From the NCBI RefSeq assembly GCF_009765775.1, contig NZ_LMUU01000259.1, forward strand, positions 1-33,061: DNA of 33,061 nucleotides, read 5' to 3'. The DNA is from Beijerinckia sp. L45 (lineage in GTDB: Bacteria > Pseudomonadota > Alphaproteobacteria > Rhizobiales > Beijerinckiaceae). Below, in pieces: positions 7,411 through 15,578 of the stretch (positions within the stretch are counted from its first letter, which is position 1; each line of letters opens with the position of its first letter). The notes under the pieces are model-generated. The model worked only from the letters and a program-made list of their open reading frames with translations. It did no database searches and had not been told where the DNA came from. Made by a program: the position numbers and the translations under genes.

Positions 7411-7769
7411 GCACCGCCGTCAGCACCACGTGGTGGATCGGATCGATCGCGTGCGTCGACACGCAACTCCCTACCATCGCGCCCGATGCGGACATCGCGG
7501 TGAGGATTGCACAAACCGTCAATGGATACAGCGGACTTATCTTCAGCGAGGATCCGTTGGTCGGGGATGTCGGGATTCGTCTCGAGATCGATGCGGCGTC
7601 CGCCAACGCCCGGGTCATGCCGTGCGGCCATCGCTTCGTGTGCTGGGCGAAAGCGCGCGTCTTCGATCTCGGGACCTGGATCGAAAGCTACGAAACGGTT
7701 GCGGTCGGACGCCTCATCGGTGGGGTTGCCGTGGTCGACCACGTGGTGGCGTGCGGCGCATGCGGGTGA
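7407..7769 (+). CDS. Small unknown protein of the secretion operon
   Basis: A 120-residue protein whose ATG overlaps the stop of cargo gene 2 (ATGA), so it is almost certainly translated with it. It contains four Cys (C16, then MPCGHRFVCW and a C-terminal ACGACG), an early Trp-Trp pair and mixed alpha/beta-type sequence. There is no signal peptide or membrane segment. No family is recognised. The tight coupling to the cargo gene and its place before the ABC transporter suggest a cargo-specific accessory factor such as a chaperone, modifier or adaptor. This is inference; enzymatic motifs are not visible. Confidence 0.7.
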   Translation: MSTAVSTTWWIGSIACVDTQLPTIAPDADIAVRIAQTVNGYSGLIFSEDPLVGDVGIRLEIDAASANARVMPCGHRFVCWAKARVFDLGTWIESYETVAVGRLIGGVAVVDHVVACGACG

Positions 7770-7826
7770 GCAGCTGAGGACCGACAAGCAGACTGCGTGT
7801 GTAGCGACATAGTTTGGGGGGATATG

Positions 7827-9692
7827 ATGACGATGGCAGCGGACGGTATAGCGATGCGTTTGGACGCGAAGACGGCCGCGCCGGACACAAAGGCCACGCC
7901 GGTCCCTGCGGAACCACCGCGCCCTGGCGAGAAGACCGAGCCGCCGCGTGACGCTGCAGGTGGCGGCGGCGGTAAGGACGCTCCGCCCCTCGAGCGGCGA
8001 ACGAGTGGCGAAGACTTTCGCGACTCGCTGGGGCGCGGCCTGGCCACCGTCCGCTGGAATTTGATCGCTGTCGGACTCTTCTCCTTCTTCATCAATATCC
8101 TGGTGCTTGCGATCCCTATCTATCTGTTCAACCTGTCGGACCGCGTCCTGACAAGTCGCAGCCTCGACACGCTCGTCATGCTGTCGCTTGTCGTTCTGGG
8201 GGCGATCGTCGCGAACGTGCTGCTCGACTCTGTCCGCCGCGTGATCCTCATGCGCACCGCGGTCGAAGTCGAAAGCAAACTCGGTGGCGCGGTCCTCGCT
8301 GCTGCCGCCAAGGCCGCGCAAAACGGATCGGTTCGCGAGTTCCAAGTTCTCGGCGACCTCCAGCAGGTCCGCAACTTTCTCATCGGGCCCGTCCTGATCA
8401 CAATGTTCGATGCGCCGGTCGGCCCGATCTACCTTGCGGTCGTCTTCCTCATCCATCCACACCTCGGGTTCATCGTCACCGGCTCCTGCATCGTGTTGCT
8501 TGTCGTCGCGCTGCTCAACCAGAAGGTGACGGCGGTGCCGTTCGGCCTCGCCAACGCCTATGCCAGTCGCGCCAACCAACAAGCCGAGGCCATGTCGCGG
8601 AATGCGCAGGTGATCAACGCGATGGGCATGATCCCGGAGGGGGTGGCGATCTGGGGCAAGGAAACCGCCGAGTCGCTGAAGGCGCAGGTCCTTGCGCAAG
8701 ACCGGAACATCGCGATGGCCGCGATATCGAAGTTCGCCAGAATGGCGACGCAGATCGCGATCCTCGGCTGGGGCGCGGAACTGGCTCTGGGCGGCCAGCT
8801 GACCGGCGGCATGGTCATCGCCGGCTCGATCGTCGCAAGTCGGGCTCTCGGCCCGATCGAGGGCACCATCGAAGGCTGGCGCAGCTTCGTCCAGGCGCGA
8901 TCGGCCTACGCCCGGATCACCAGTCTGATCGTCAACTCGCCGCTGAACCAGGATCGGTTGCGCCTGCCGGCCCCACAAGGTCGCCTGTCGGTCGAGCGCG
9001 TCCTCTACGTGCCGCCATCGACGAAGAAGGTTGTTCTGAACGGTGTCAGCTTTCAGCTCGAGCCAGGCGAATCCCTGGCGATCATCGGCTCGTCCGGCGT
9101 TGGGAAATCCACGTTGGGCAAGATGCTCGTCGGCTCGATCGTGCCGACCGCCGGCAACATCCGCCTCGACATGATGGATCTGCGCAACTGGGACGTCCGT
9201 CAGTTCGGTGAAAGCGTCGGCTACCTGCCGCAGGACGTTCAGCTGTTTCCGGCATCGATCAAGGCCAACATCGCCCGGATGCGCGACGATGCGACGGACG
9301 AACAGATCTTTGACGCTGCCGCGCTGGCCGATGTGCACGAGGTGGTGTCAGAATTTCCGCAGGGATACGAGACGGTGATCGGCATGGATGGCGGCCCCCT
9401 TTCGGGAGGGCAGCGGCAACGTATCGGATTGGCGCGTGCCTTCTTCGGCAACCCGCGCTTCGTTGTCCTCGACGAACCGAATTCCAATCTCGATACGGCC
9501 GGTGAAGTGGCGCTGGGGAATGCCCTCCTTCGCGCCAAGCAGCGCGGCATGACCGTCGTTGCCGTCACGCAGCGACCCACGCTGCTCGCCAGCGTCGACA
9601 AGGTTCTGATCCTCAACAACGGAACCGTGCAGGCGTTCGGCCCCCGCGACGAGATCATGAAAATGCTGGCTGGCCAGAAACAGGCCAGCTGA
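7827..9692 (+). CDS. Type I secretion ABC transporter, permease/ATPase (PrtD/HlyB-like)
   Basis: About 621 residues. The start is placed at ATG 7827, five bases after a GGGGGGA ribosome-binding site; ATG 7824 and 7833 are alternatives. A Pro/Gly-rich cytoplasmic head of roughly 70 residues precedes an exporter membrane domain (about 80-360) with hydrophobic helices such as LFSFFINILVLAIPIYLF. There is no C39-like peptidase domain. The nucleotide-binding domain has Walker A GSSGVGKST, signature LSGGQRQRIGLARAF and Walker B FVVLDEPNSNLD. The H-loop reads VAVTQRPTLL, with Gln (codon 9570-9572) where exporters of this group normally have His. It would energise export of the two upstream cargo proteins across both membranes together with the HlyD-like and TolC-like proteins encoded downstream. 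Confidence 0.93.
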   Translation: MTMAADGIAMRLDAKTAAPDTKATPVPAEPPRPGEKTEPPRDAAGGGGGKDAPPLERRTSGEDFRDSLGRGLATVRWNLIAVGLFSFFINILVLAIPIYLFNLSDRVLTSRSLDTLVMLSLVVLGAIVANVLLDSVRRVILMRTAVEVESKLGGAVLAAAAKAAQNGSVREFQVLGDLQQVRNFLIGPVLITMFDAPVGPIYLAVVFLIHPHLGFIVTGSCIVLLVVALLNQKVTAVPFGLANAYASRANQQAEAMSRNAQVINAMGMIPEGVAIWGKETAESLKAQVLAQDRNIAMAAISKFARMATQIAILGWGAELALGGQLTGGMVIAGSIVASRALGPIEGTIEGWRSFVQARSAYARITSLIVNSPLNQDRLRLPAPQGRLSVERVLYVPPSTKKVVLNGVSFQLEPGESLAIIGSSGVGKSTLGKMLVGSIVPTAGNIRLDMMDLRNWDVRQFGESVGYLPQDVQLFPASIKANIARMRDDATDEQIFDAAALADVHEVVSEFPQGYETVIGMDGGPLSGGQRQRIGLARAFFGNPRFVVLDEPNSNLDTAGEVALGNALLRAKQRGMTVVAVTQRPTLLASVDKVLILNNGTVQAFGPRDEIMKMLAGQKQAS

Positions 9693-9718
9693 AGACGACA
9701 AGATCCCGGGGGGCCGTC

Positions 9719-11071
9719 ATGAAGTTTCGCGCCAAAACTGTAAAACAGACAGAACCAAGAACCTGGTATTCGGACGTGCCCCGGCAAACCCGCGGACACA
9801 TTCTGACAGGCTTTTGGATATCCGCAGCCTGTATCGGGGGGTTCGGCGTCTGGGCCGCGACCGCACCGATCGCGGGCGCCGTCGTGACGTCGGGCGCCTT
9901 CGTCGCCACCGGTCAGAACAAGATCGTCCAGAACCTCGAGGGCGGTGTGATTGCAAAGCTTCTCGTCCATGAAGGCGATATCGTCGAACAAGGGCAGGAA
10001 CTCATTCGTCTCGACGAGACGGCCGCCAAAGTGGATATGCGGCGGCTTTTCCTGAAGGAAATGCGGCTCGAGGCCGTGGAGGCACGCCTTCTGGCCGAAG
10101 CCGGTGCGCGACCAAACCTCGCTATTCCGGTCGCCTACGAAGCCAACGCCCAAAACGCGGAGGAAAACACCGTCATCGAAAACCAGATGCTCACGTTCGA
10201 GACGCATCGCCGCGGTGTCCTCAATGAGATCACGACTCTTCAACAGAGCATCGGTTCACTTGAAGAACATTTGAACGGAACGGAGACTCAGCTGACGTCC
10301 GTCGTTCGCCAAGGCGAGCTGTACCAGGAAGAAATCGAAGCGAAGAAAAGCCTTCTCGCGCAAGGCATGGTGAAACGGCCGGAGCTGCTCGCTCTGCTCC
10401 GCGCCCGGGCCGCCATGGACGGCGAGGTGGGCCGTTTGAAAGGCGACATTGGCGATACCAAGGATAAGATCGCTCGCGCCAACGAGCAGATCGCGGGCGT
10501 TCGCAACACCGCCGTCAAGACGGCGGTGGAGCAGCTCGTCGACATTCGTGCGGATCTTTATGATACGCGCGAAAGGATGCGCACCGCGAAGAACATCGTC
10601 GACCGCGTGAAGATTGCCGCGCCGGTCCGCGGTGCCGTGATCAAGCTCGGCTATCACACCGCGGGCGGAGTCATCGAGCCGGGTAAACCGATCATGGAGA
10701 TTCTGCCGCTCAACGACGAACTGCTGATCGAGGCGCGTATTCGCTCCCAGGACATCGATAGCGTCAAGAAGGGGGCCGATGCGATGGTGCGTCTCAGTGC
10801 GCTCAGCGCACGCGTGACGCCGATGGTCACCGGCAAGGTGGTCTACATCTCCGCCGACTCTCTGCAGGAGGATCCGCGGATCGATCGGTCGGCGGGCGTC
10901 TACATGGCGCGGGTGCGGATCGATAAGGATCAACTGCCCTTGATCAAAGACTTCGTTCCGACGCCGGGCATGCCTGCCGAAATCTATATCAAGACCGGCG
11001 AGCGGACGTTCCTCGCTTATCTCCTGCGTCCCCTCAAGGACAGCATGGCGCGCGCGTTCCGCGAACGCTGA
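9719..11071 (+). CDS. Type I secretion membrane fusion protein (HlyD/PrtE-like)
   Basis: A 450-residue periplasmic adaptor. A short cytoplasmic N-terminus is followed by one membrane anchor (about residues 29-52). The first half of the lipoyl-like domain has the typical LEGGVIAKLLVHEGDIVEQG, then a long coiled coil (about 100-300), then the second half (KIAAPVRGAVIKLGYHTAGG). A C-terminal beta-barrel domain runs to the end. Length and order match PrtE/PrsE family members. It begins 26 bases after the ABC gene, and the two products should form the inner-membrane complex that recruits the TolC-like channel. The ATG has a G-rich ribosome-binding site five bases upstream. Confidence 0.95.
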   Translation: MKFRAKTVKQTEPRTWYSDVPRQTRGHILTGFWISAACIGGFGVWAATAPIAGAVVTSGAFVATGQNKIVQNLEGGVIAKLLVHEGDIVEQGQELIRLDETAAKVDMRRLFLKEMRLEAVEARLLAEAGARPNLAIPVAYEANAQNAEENTVIENQMLTFETHRRGVLNEITTLQQSIGSLEEHLNGTETQLTSVVRQGELYQEEIEAKKSLLAQGMVKRPELLALLRARAAMDGEVGRLKGDIGDTKDKIARANEQIAGVRNTAVKTAVEQLVDIRADLYDTRERMRTAKNIVDRVKIAAPVRGAVIKLGYHTAGGVIEPGKPIMEILPLNDELLIEARIRSQDIDSVKKGADAMVRLSALSARVTPMVTGKVVYISADSLQEDPRIDRSAGVYMARVRIDKDQLPLIKDFVPTPGMPAEIYIKTGERTFLAYLLRPLKDSMARAFRER

Positions 11072-11081
11072 GCTTTCCGTC

Positions 11082-11693
11082 TCACCCCAAGGCTGCAAGG
11101 TGGGCATGCAGCCTTGGGACCAAGTCCCAGAGTTCGCGGTTGATCCGCTTCATTTCCTCGATCGTTTCGAGAAGGTGGGCGATGCGCCCTTCGTCGATCG
11201 GTTTCGGACGTTCGAGAGCCGGCAGGCCGTCGATGTCCCGAATCCGGAAAGACTGGGTGTGAGACATGACTCCAGTGTCGTCGATCCCATACATGCAGTG
11301 ATTGAATTCGTTTCGCACGCGGGTGCACACGTTGAAACGCTCGATCAGCGTGTTCAGCGCCTTCAGAAGGTTTTTGTCCTTGACCTTGGCGCGTCCGAGC
11401 CGCTCGACGAGTTCGATGCGAGACCGCGCCGTATTCAAAGTGACAAAGACGATCACCGCAGCGGCCTCGTCCGTCTGCATGAGGGCCTTGATCAGATAGA
11501 TGAACATGCTCTCGTTGTTGGACCAAACGAACGCGAGATTACCGATCAGGGCGAGGAGAAAGGTCCGCCGGTCAGCCGTGGCATAGGCGGCTTTGTCCAA
11601 CCCTAGAAAGTCAGGGGCCCGCCCGTGGTTGGGCTCTCCGCCGAAACCGATGTCGTGCTCCGAAACATGTTGATCTGGGCGGTCTGCGCACAT
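11082..11693 (-). CDS. HEPN-like conserved hypothetical protein
   Basis: A 203-residue, mainly helical protein encoded against the flow of the secretion genes. It ends ten bases from the stop of the HlyD-like gene. Residues 45-135 form likely helices, ending in RVRNEFNHCMYG. R127-N128-xxx-H132 fits the RNxxxH signature of HEPN-domain RNases and nucleotide-binding HEPN proteins. The C-terminal third is another helical stretch (LLETIEEMKRINRELWDL). No antitoxin-like or MNT nucleotidyltransferase partner is adjacent. The HEPN call rests on one motif within helical sequence, so it is tentative. It could also be a regulator or structural protein of unknown kind. The start at ATG 11693 has only a weak ribosome-binding site. 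Confidence 0.65.
   Translation of the reverse strand: MCADRPDQHVSEHDIGFGGEPNHGRAPDFLGLDKAAYATADRRTFLLALIGNLAFVWSNNESMFIYLIKALMQTDEAAAVIVFVTLNTARSRIELVERLGRAKVKDKNLLKALNTLIERFNVCTRVRNEFNHCMYGIDDTGVMSHTQSFRIRDIDGLPALERPKPIDEGRIAHLLETIEEMKRINRELWDLVPRLHAHLAALG
11086..11118. terminator. 12-bp perfect inverted repeat between convergent genes
   Basis: CCCAAGGCTGCA (11086-11097) and TGCAGCCTTGGG (11107-11118) form a perfect stem with a nine-base loop. It lies just after the HlyD-like gene and inside the last codons of the convergent HEPN-like gene. No U-tract follows on either strand, so it is a candidate bidirectional, possibly factor-assisted, terminator or an RNA-stability element. Confidence 0.5.
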
Positions 11694-11955
11694 CGGACTT
11701 CAATCATGTCAAAAGCGTCAGTCAAAAGCTAGTCGTGGCTCATCTGCAACGAGTATTATCATATCGCGGTTTATAGCTACAACGCATTATTGACTGCGCT
11801 ATTCACCGAAATACCCTGGCGTCGGCGATCATATTCGCCGCCTCGGGCCAACAACAAGATGGTCTAGTACCTTATTGTTAGGCTCGGTAACGAGTTATTA
11901 ACCATAAAGATCGCATTCATCTACGCTGAAATGGCGGCGACGTTTGCGCGAGAAC

Positions 11956-13407
11956 ATGGGGTGCGCCGTGGACCGGATGGCTATGTTCTTAAAAGTGCTG
12001 GACAAGGGAAACCGAAGGCCCGGCCACTTGGCGATGCCGACCAAGCTTTTCGTGGCAGCGACGCTATCGTGGGGTCTGGTTGGTTCATCGCGTGCCGGAC
12101 ATGCGGAGACAATCTCGAGCGCACTATCGCGGGCCTATATGGGCAACCCCGATCTCAATCAGCAGCGTGCTGCCGGGCGAGCTTCCGACGAGACCGTGTC
12201 CCGGGCGGTATCCGGGTTTCGCCCCCAGGTTTCGGGAACCGCATCGCTTGGCTACAACAACGAGGACGCCACGCTGAGCGGCGAGCGGATCAAGGGCAGT
12301 TCGTTTCCCACCGCGGCGGGCCTGACCGTCACGCAGACCATCTTCAACGGCAACCAGACTGTCAACGGCGTGCGCCAGGCCGAATCCGGCGTGTTGCAGG
12401 CGCGCGAGACCATCCGCAATACCGAACAGAACACGCTGCAGAACGGCGCCACAGCGTACATGAACGTGTTGCGCGACACGGCCATCCTCGATCTGAACAA
12501 GAACAACATCACCGTTCTCGAGGAGCAACTGCGCCAGACCCGCGACCGGTTCAACGTCGGCGAAGTCACACGCACCGATGTCGCCCAGGCCGAGTCGAGC
12601 CTGGCCACCGCGCGGTCCAACTATTTTACGGCGCAAGCCAACTTGCAGAACAGCGTCGCCAACTTCCGCCAGATCATCGGCGTCGAGCCGAAACGCCTGG
12701 AAGCGGCCCGGCCGATCGATGCCCTGCTGCCGTCGAACCTGCAGTCTGCGATCACCGTTGCACTGTCGGAGCATCCGGCGATCCAAGCAGCGTTCCACAA
12801 CGTCGACGTGGCGCAGTTGCAGGTCCAGGTGCAGGAAGGCCAGCTTTATCCGACGGTCAATGTCGTCGGCAACGTGCAGCAGAACAACCAGTACCAGGGC
12901 GCTCCGAACAACCGGCTGTTCAATGCCAGCGTGCTCGCTCAGCTGTCGGTGCCAATCTATACGGGCGGCGCCGCCTATGCGCAGATTCGCCAGGCCAAGG
13001 AACTGCTGTCGCAGGCACGCCTTCAGGCCGACCTGCAGCGCGATATAATCCGGGCAACTGTGGTCTCGAGTTGGGGGCAGCTCGAGACAGCGAAGGCCGT
13101 CATTCGCTCGTCGCAGGCGGCGGTGAAGTCGTCGGAGATCGCGCTCGACGGCGTTCGCGAGGAGGCCAAGGTCGGGCAGCGCACGACGCTTGATGTCCTG
13201 ATCGCGCAGCAGACGCTGCTCAACGCCCGCGTCAATCTCGTCTCGGCGCAGCGCGATCGCGTAGTGGCGAGTTACGTCGTCATGGCCGCGAGCGGGCGTC
13301 TTTCCGCTGCCAACCTTGCCCTCAACGTCGTCCAATACGACCCGACGATCCACTACGACCAAGTCAAGGACAAGTGGATCGGTCTGCGGACGCCGGACGG
13401 CCAGTAG
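11956..13407 (+). CDS. TolC-family outer-membrane channel of type I secretion
   Basis: About 483 residues. A basic N-terminal stretch leads to a signal peptide with hydrophobic core (LFVAATLSWGLVGSSRAGHA). The mature protein opens with ISSALSRAYMGNPDLNQQRA, the usual start of a TolC/OEP domain. Two structural repeats of long helices and beta strands follow, with familiar elements such as TVTQTIFNGNQTVNGVRQAES and VPIYTGGAAYAQIRQAKE. The length fits the family. The start is uncertain: ATG 11956 is used, and ATG 11977, 11983 or 12034 would shorten the unusually long pre-signal segment. It is separated from the other exporter genes by the HEPN-like gene and has its own AT-rich upstream region, so it probably has its own promoter. 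Confidence 0.93.
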   Translation: MGCAVDRMAMFLKVLDKGNRRPGHLAMPTKLFVAATLSWGLVGSSRAGHAETISSALSRAYMGNPDLNQQRAAGRASDETVSRAVSGFRPQVSGTASLGYNNEDATLSGERIKGSSFPTAAGLTVTQTIFNGNQTVNGVRQAESGVLQARETIRNTEQNTLQNGATAYMNVLRDTAILDLNKNNITVLEEQLRQTRDRFNVGEVTRTDVAQAESSLATARSNYFTAQANLQNSVANFRQIIGVEPKRLEAARPIDALLPSNLQSAITVALSEHPAIQAAFHNVDVAQLQVQVQEGQLYPTVNVVGNVQQNNQYQGAPNNRLFNASVLAQLSVPIYTGGAAYAQIRQAKELLSQARLQADLQRDIIRATVVSSWGQLETAKAVIRSSQAAVKSSEIALDGVREEAKVGQRTTLDVLIAQQTLLNARVNLVSAQRDRVVASYVVMAASGRLSAANLALNVVQYDPTIHYDQVKDKWIGLRTPDGQ

Positions 13408-13757
13408 AGGGCTTCACGCCACACTTGTCCGGCTTGCACGGTGCACGTCGATCAAATGCACGTGTGCGGGCCGTTACGCTGTATGGCGCGTCTAAAATAA
13501 GTCCAGATATTCCAAGGCCTTCGTAGCGCTCCTCCACGGAAGCGCTCTGATTAGATACAAAGGTCTAGCATTTAATACTTAAACGTTAGCGCTTGCGGAA
13601 AATGAGAAAAGAATCGTTAAATATTCACCGAAGCCAAGCCTGAACTTCCACGACGGGATCCGCGATTCTGGGATCTTAACCGGCGGGGTAGTGAGAAGGG
13701 CATTACCTGAAGAAAGTCGAAACCGCGTCATAGATCCTCAAGAAGGTAGTATTGATC
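13408..13757. other. Intergenic region between tolC and the orphan regulator
   Basis: About 350 bases with no supported gene. Near tolC there are three copies of TGCACG (13435, 13442, 13457) and no clear U-tailed hairpin. AGCGCT occurs twice (13525-13530 and 13541-13546), forming a weak stem. The part before 13758 is AT-rich and probably contains the regulator's promoter, which I cannot place. Confidence 0.5.
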
Positions 13758-14489
13758 ATGAAACCGATCGGCACGGCGATCTTTGGGGCGCACTCGCTTA
13801 TGGTCGAGGGCGTCGCGGCAACTATTGCGCGTTCACACTTTCGCGTTTTGTTGCGCACGAATGGCGACGACGTGCTGCCGCGACGCGGCCTATCCAAAAC
13901 GAGACCGGCCCTGTGCATTTGTCTCGCAGACGATGCGACCTCGGACGCCTTCATTCGGCTAATCGCGGATCTGCATAAGATCTATCCCGCTGCTTGTATC
14001 GTCATCCTTTCAAACGATTCAGGCCCGCGTTTGAAGAAAGCGTTCGATGCCGGCGCCAACGGCTGCCTGCCGCGAACGATAAGCCCACAGGCCTTTCTGA
14101 TGGCGCTCGATCTTCTGCTCGGCAAACAGGTCTCCATTACGTCCATGGTCAGCCAAGCAATTGCGATCCCGACGGTGATCCCGGAACCGATTGCCCGGGC
14201 CGTTGCGTCGTCGCCGGTGCCCACGCCGGGGCGTGGCCTGGATCACCTATCGAGCCGTGAGCTTCAGGTTCTCGATGCCATCACCAAGGGCCAGTCCAAC
14301 AAGCATATCGCAAGGCGGCTCGACATTTCCGATGCGACGGTCAAGGCCCATATCCGCGTCATCCTGCGAAAGATCGGTGCTGAAAATCGGACCCAGGCCG
14401 CAGTTTGGGCGCTGGGCAGCCAGGAGCACTCCGAGAGTAGGGTCGAGACGCTTTCTCCTGAGCCCGCAGCCATGCAATTGAGCGCTTGA
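13758..14489 (+). CDS. Orphan LuxR-type regulator with degenerate receiver
   Basis: A 243-residue protein. The N-terminal 120 residues have the length and rhythm of a receiver domain but lack its chemistry. The acidic pair is Ala-His (IFGAHSLMVEG), the phospho-Asp position in LCICLADD is Leu, and the conserved Lys is Arg (CLPRTIS). A linker (about 125-165) leads to an intact LuxR-type helix-turn-helix (LSSRELQVLDAITKGQSNKHIARRL, then ATVKAHIRVILRKIG). Like CsgD or VpsT, it probably works without phosphorylation, though VpsT's c-di-GMP-binding W[FLMT][TS]R motif is absent. It sits between the secretion and exopolysaccharide clusters, making it a candidate regulator of either. ATG 13758 is chosen; an in-frame TTG at 13752 is better spaced from AGAAGG. 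Confidence 0.85.
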   Translation: MKPIGTAIFGAHSLMVEGVAATIARSHFRVLLRTNGDDVLPRRGLSKTRPALCICLADDATSDAFIRLIADLHKIYPAACIVILSNDSGPRLKKAFDAGANGCLPRTISPQAFLMALDLLLGKQVSITSMVSQAIAIPTVIPEPIARAVASSPVPTPGRGLDHLSSRELQVLDAITKGQSNKHIARRLDISDATVKAHIRVILRKIGAENRTQAAVWALGSQEHSESRVETLSPEPAAMQLSA

Positions 14490-14711
14490 GCAAAACAAGT
14501 ATCGAACCAAACCGTCTTGTCGACACGCTTCTCGATCGCCGACGTGTTCGCGTGCGAAGCGTGCCGGCTAGCGATCAAAGAATCCACATCTAAGATCATC
14601 AGGCGTAGGCCCCATGAGCGTTTGATGGCTAAGTGACTTTCTGGCGAAATGCTTCCGGCTGCCCGCGCGATGTCGATGTCGCTTAGAGCCCTCTCGAGCC
14701 AGGAGCGTGTT

Positions 14712-15578
14712 GTGAGCCAATCGCAAAGTATCTCGATCGACCGAGAGGCTTCTTGCCCTGAGGGCTTTGCCGATGTCAGCGTCCTCATGTCGACCTACGC
14801 TGGCGAGACGGCTACAAACCTGAAACAATGCCTCGAAAGTATCACACAGCAAACCATTCTTCCGCGCGAGCTGGTGCTCGTGATCGACGGTCCGATCGAC
14901 GCCGGGCAAGAGGCCGTCATAGCGGAGCTCGCCACCAGTTCGATTCGTCTCACCCTGATCCGTCGCGAGAGAAGTGGCGGTCTGGCCGTGGCCCTCAACG
15001 ATGGGCTTAAAGCCTGCTCCTGCAGTTTGGCGATGCGAATGGACAGCGACGACGTCTGCGCACCGGACCGGGTTGCGATCCAAGCGGCCTATGCATCGGC
15101 ACATCCGGAAGTCGACGTTGTCGCGTCATGGGCCGAGGACTTTTATGCCGATGGCAGGCGCTCGCAGATGAAGATTTCGCCGACCGAGCATGCGGATATT
15201 CTTGCGGCACTGCGCTGGCGGAATGTCATCGTCCATCCAAGCGTGCTGATCCGCACAAAAGCGCTCCGCGAAATCGGCGGCTATCGCAGCAAGTTTGGCA
15301 TGCTCGAAGACTATGATCTCTATGTCAGGCTTGCCATGGCTGGTGCGAAATTCCACGTCATCCCGAAAGTGCTCATGCAGGTTCGCGCCAGTCTGCAGCA
15401 GCGCGCCAGACGGGGTGGCTTTCCCTATCTCCTTCGTGAGATCGGTTTCCGCGCCGAATGCCGACGTATCGGCTTCATGACAAATGCGGAATTCATCGTC
15501 ATCACGACGCTCTACGGCGTCTTCCGTATCGCGTCCGGCGCGATGCGGAGCCAGCTCTATGCGCTTGTGCGGACCTGA
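14712..15578 (+). CDS. Family 2 glycosyltransferase
   Basis: A 288-residue GT-A fold enzyme that transfers a sugar from a nucleotide donor, probably onto the lipid-linked repeat unit of the exopolysaccharide. The nucleotide-binding start SVLMSTYAGE and the metal-binding DxD in LAMRMDSDDVCAPDR are both clear. GMLEDYDLYVRLAMAG is the typical ED motif containing the catalytic base. A short hydrophobic C-terminal segment may touch the membrane. The GTG at 14712 is preferred because AGGAG lies six bases upstream; an in-frame ATG at 14649 has no comparable site. The gene converges on the exopolysaccharide operon, with its stop codon directly adjoining that of the export gene. Donor and acceptor are unknown. 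Confidence 0.9.
   Translation: MSQSQSISIDREASCPEGFADVSVLMSTYAGETATNLKQCLESITQQTILPRELVLVIDGPIDAGQEAVIAELATSSIRLTLIRRERSGGLAVALNDGLKACSCSLAMRMDSDDVCAPDRVAIQAAYASAHPEVDVVASWAEDFYADGRRSQMKISPTEHADILAALRWRNVIVHPSVLIRTKALREIGGYRSKFGMLEDYDLYVRLAMAGAKFHVIPKVLMQVRASLQQRARRGGFPYLLREIGFRAECRRIGFMTNAEFIVITTLYGVFRIASGAMRSQLYALVRT

Noticed and set aside
7380-9338. 652-codon open frame on the minus strand opposite the ABC transporter gene
   Set aside because: It lies antisense to a well-supported ABC gene, is rich in His/Arg/Asp with no recognisable domain, and has no ribosome-binding site; it reflects GC-rich codon bias.
12124-13362. 412-codon minus-strand frame opposite tolC, and a plus-strand out-of-frame one at 11931-13193
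   Set aside because: Both overlap a clear TolC-family gene and have no domain features.
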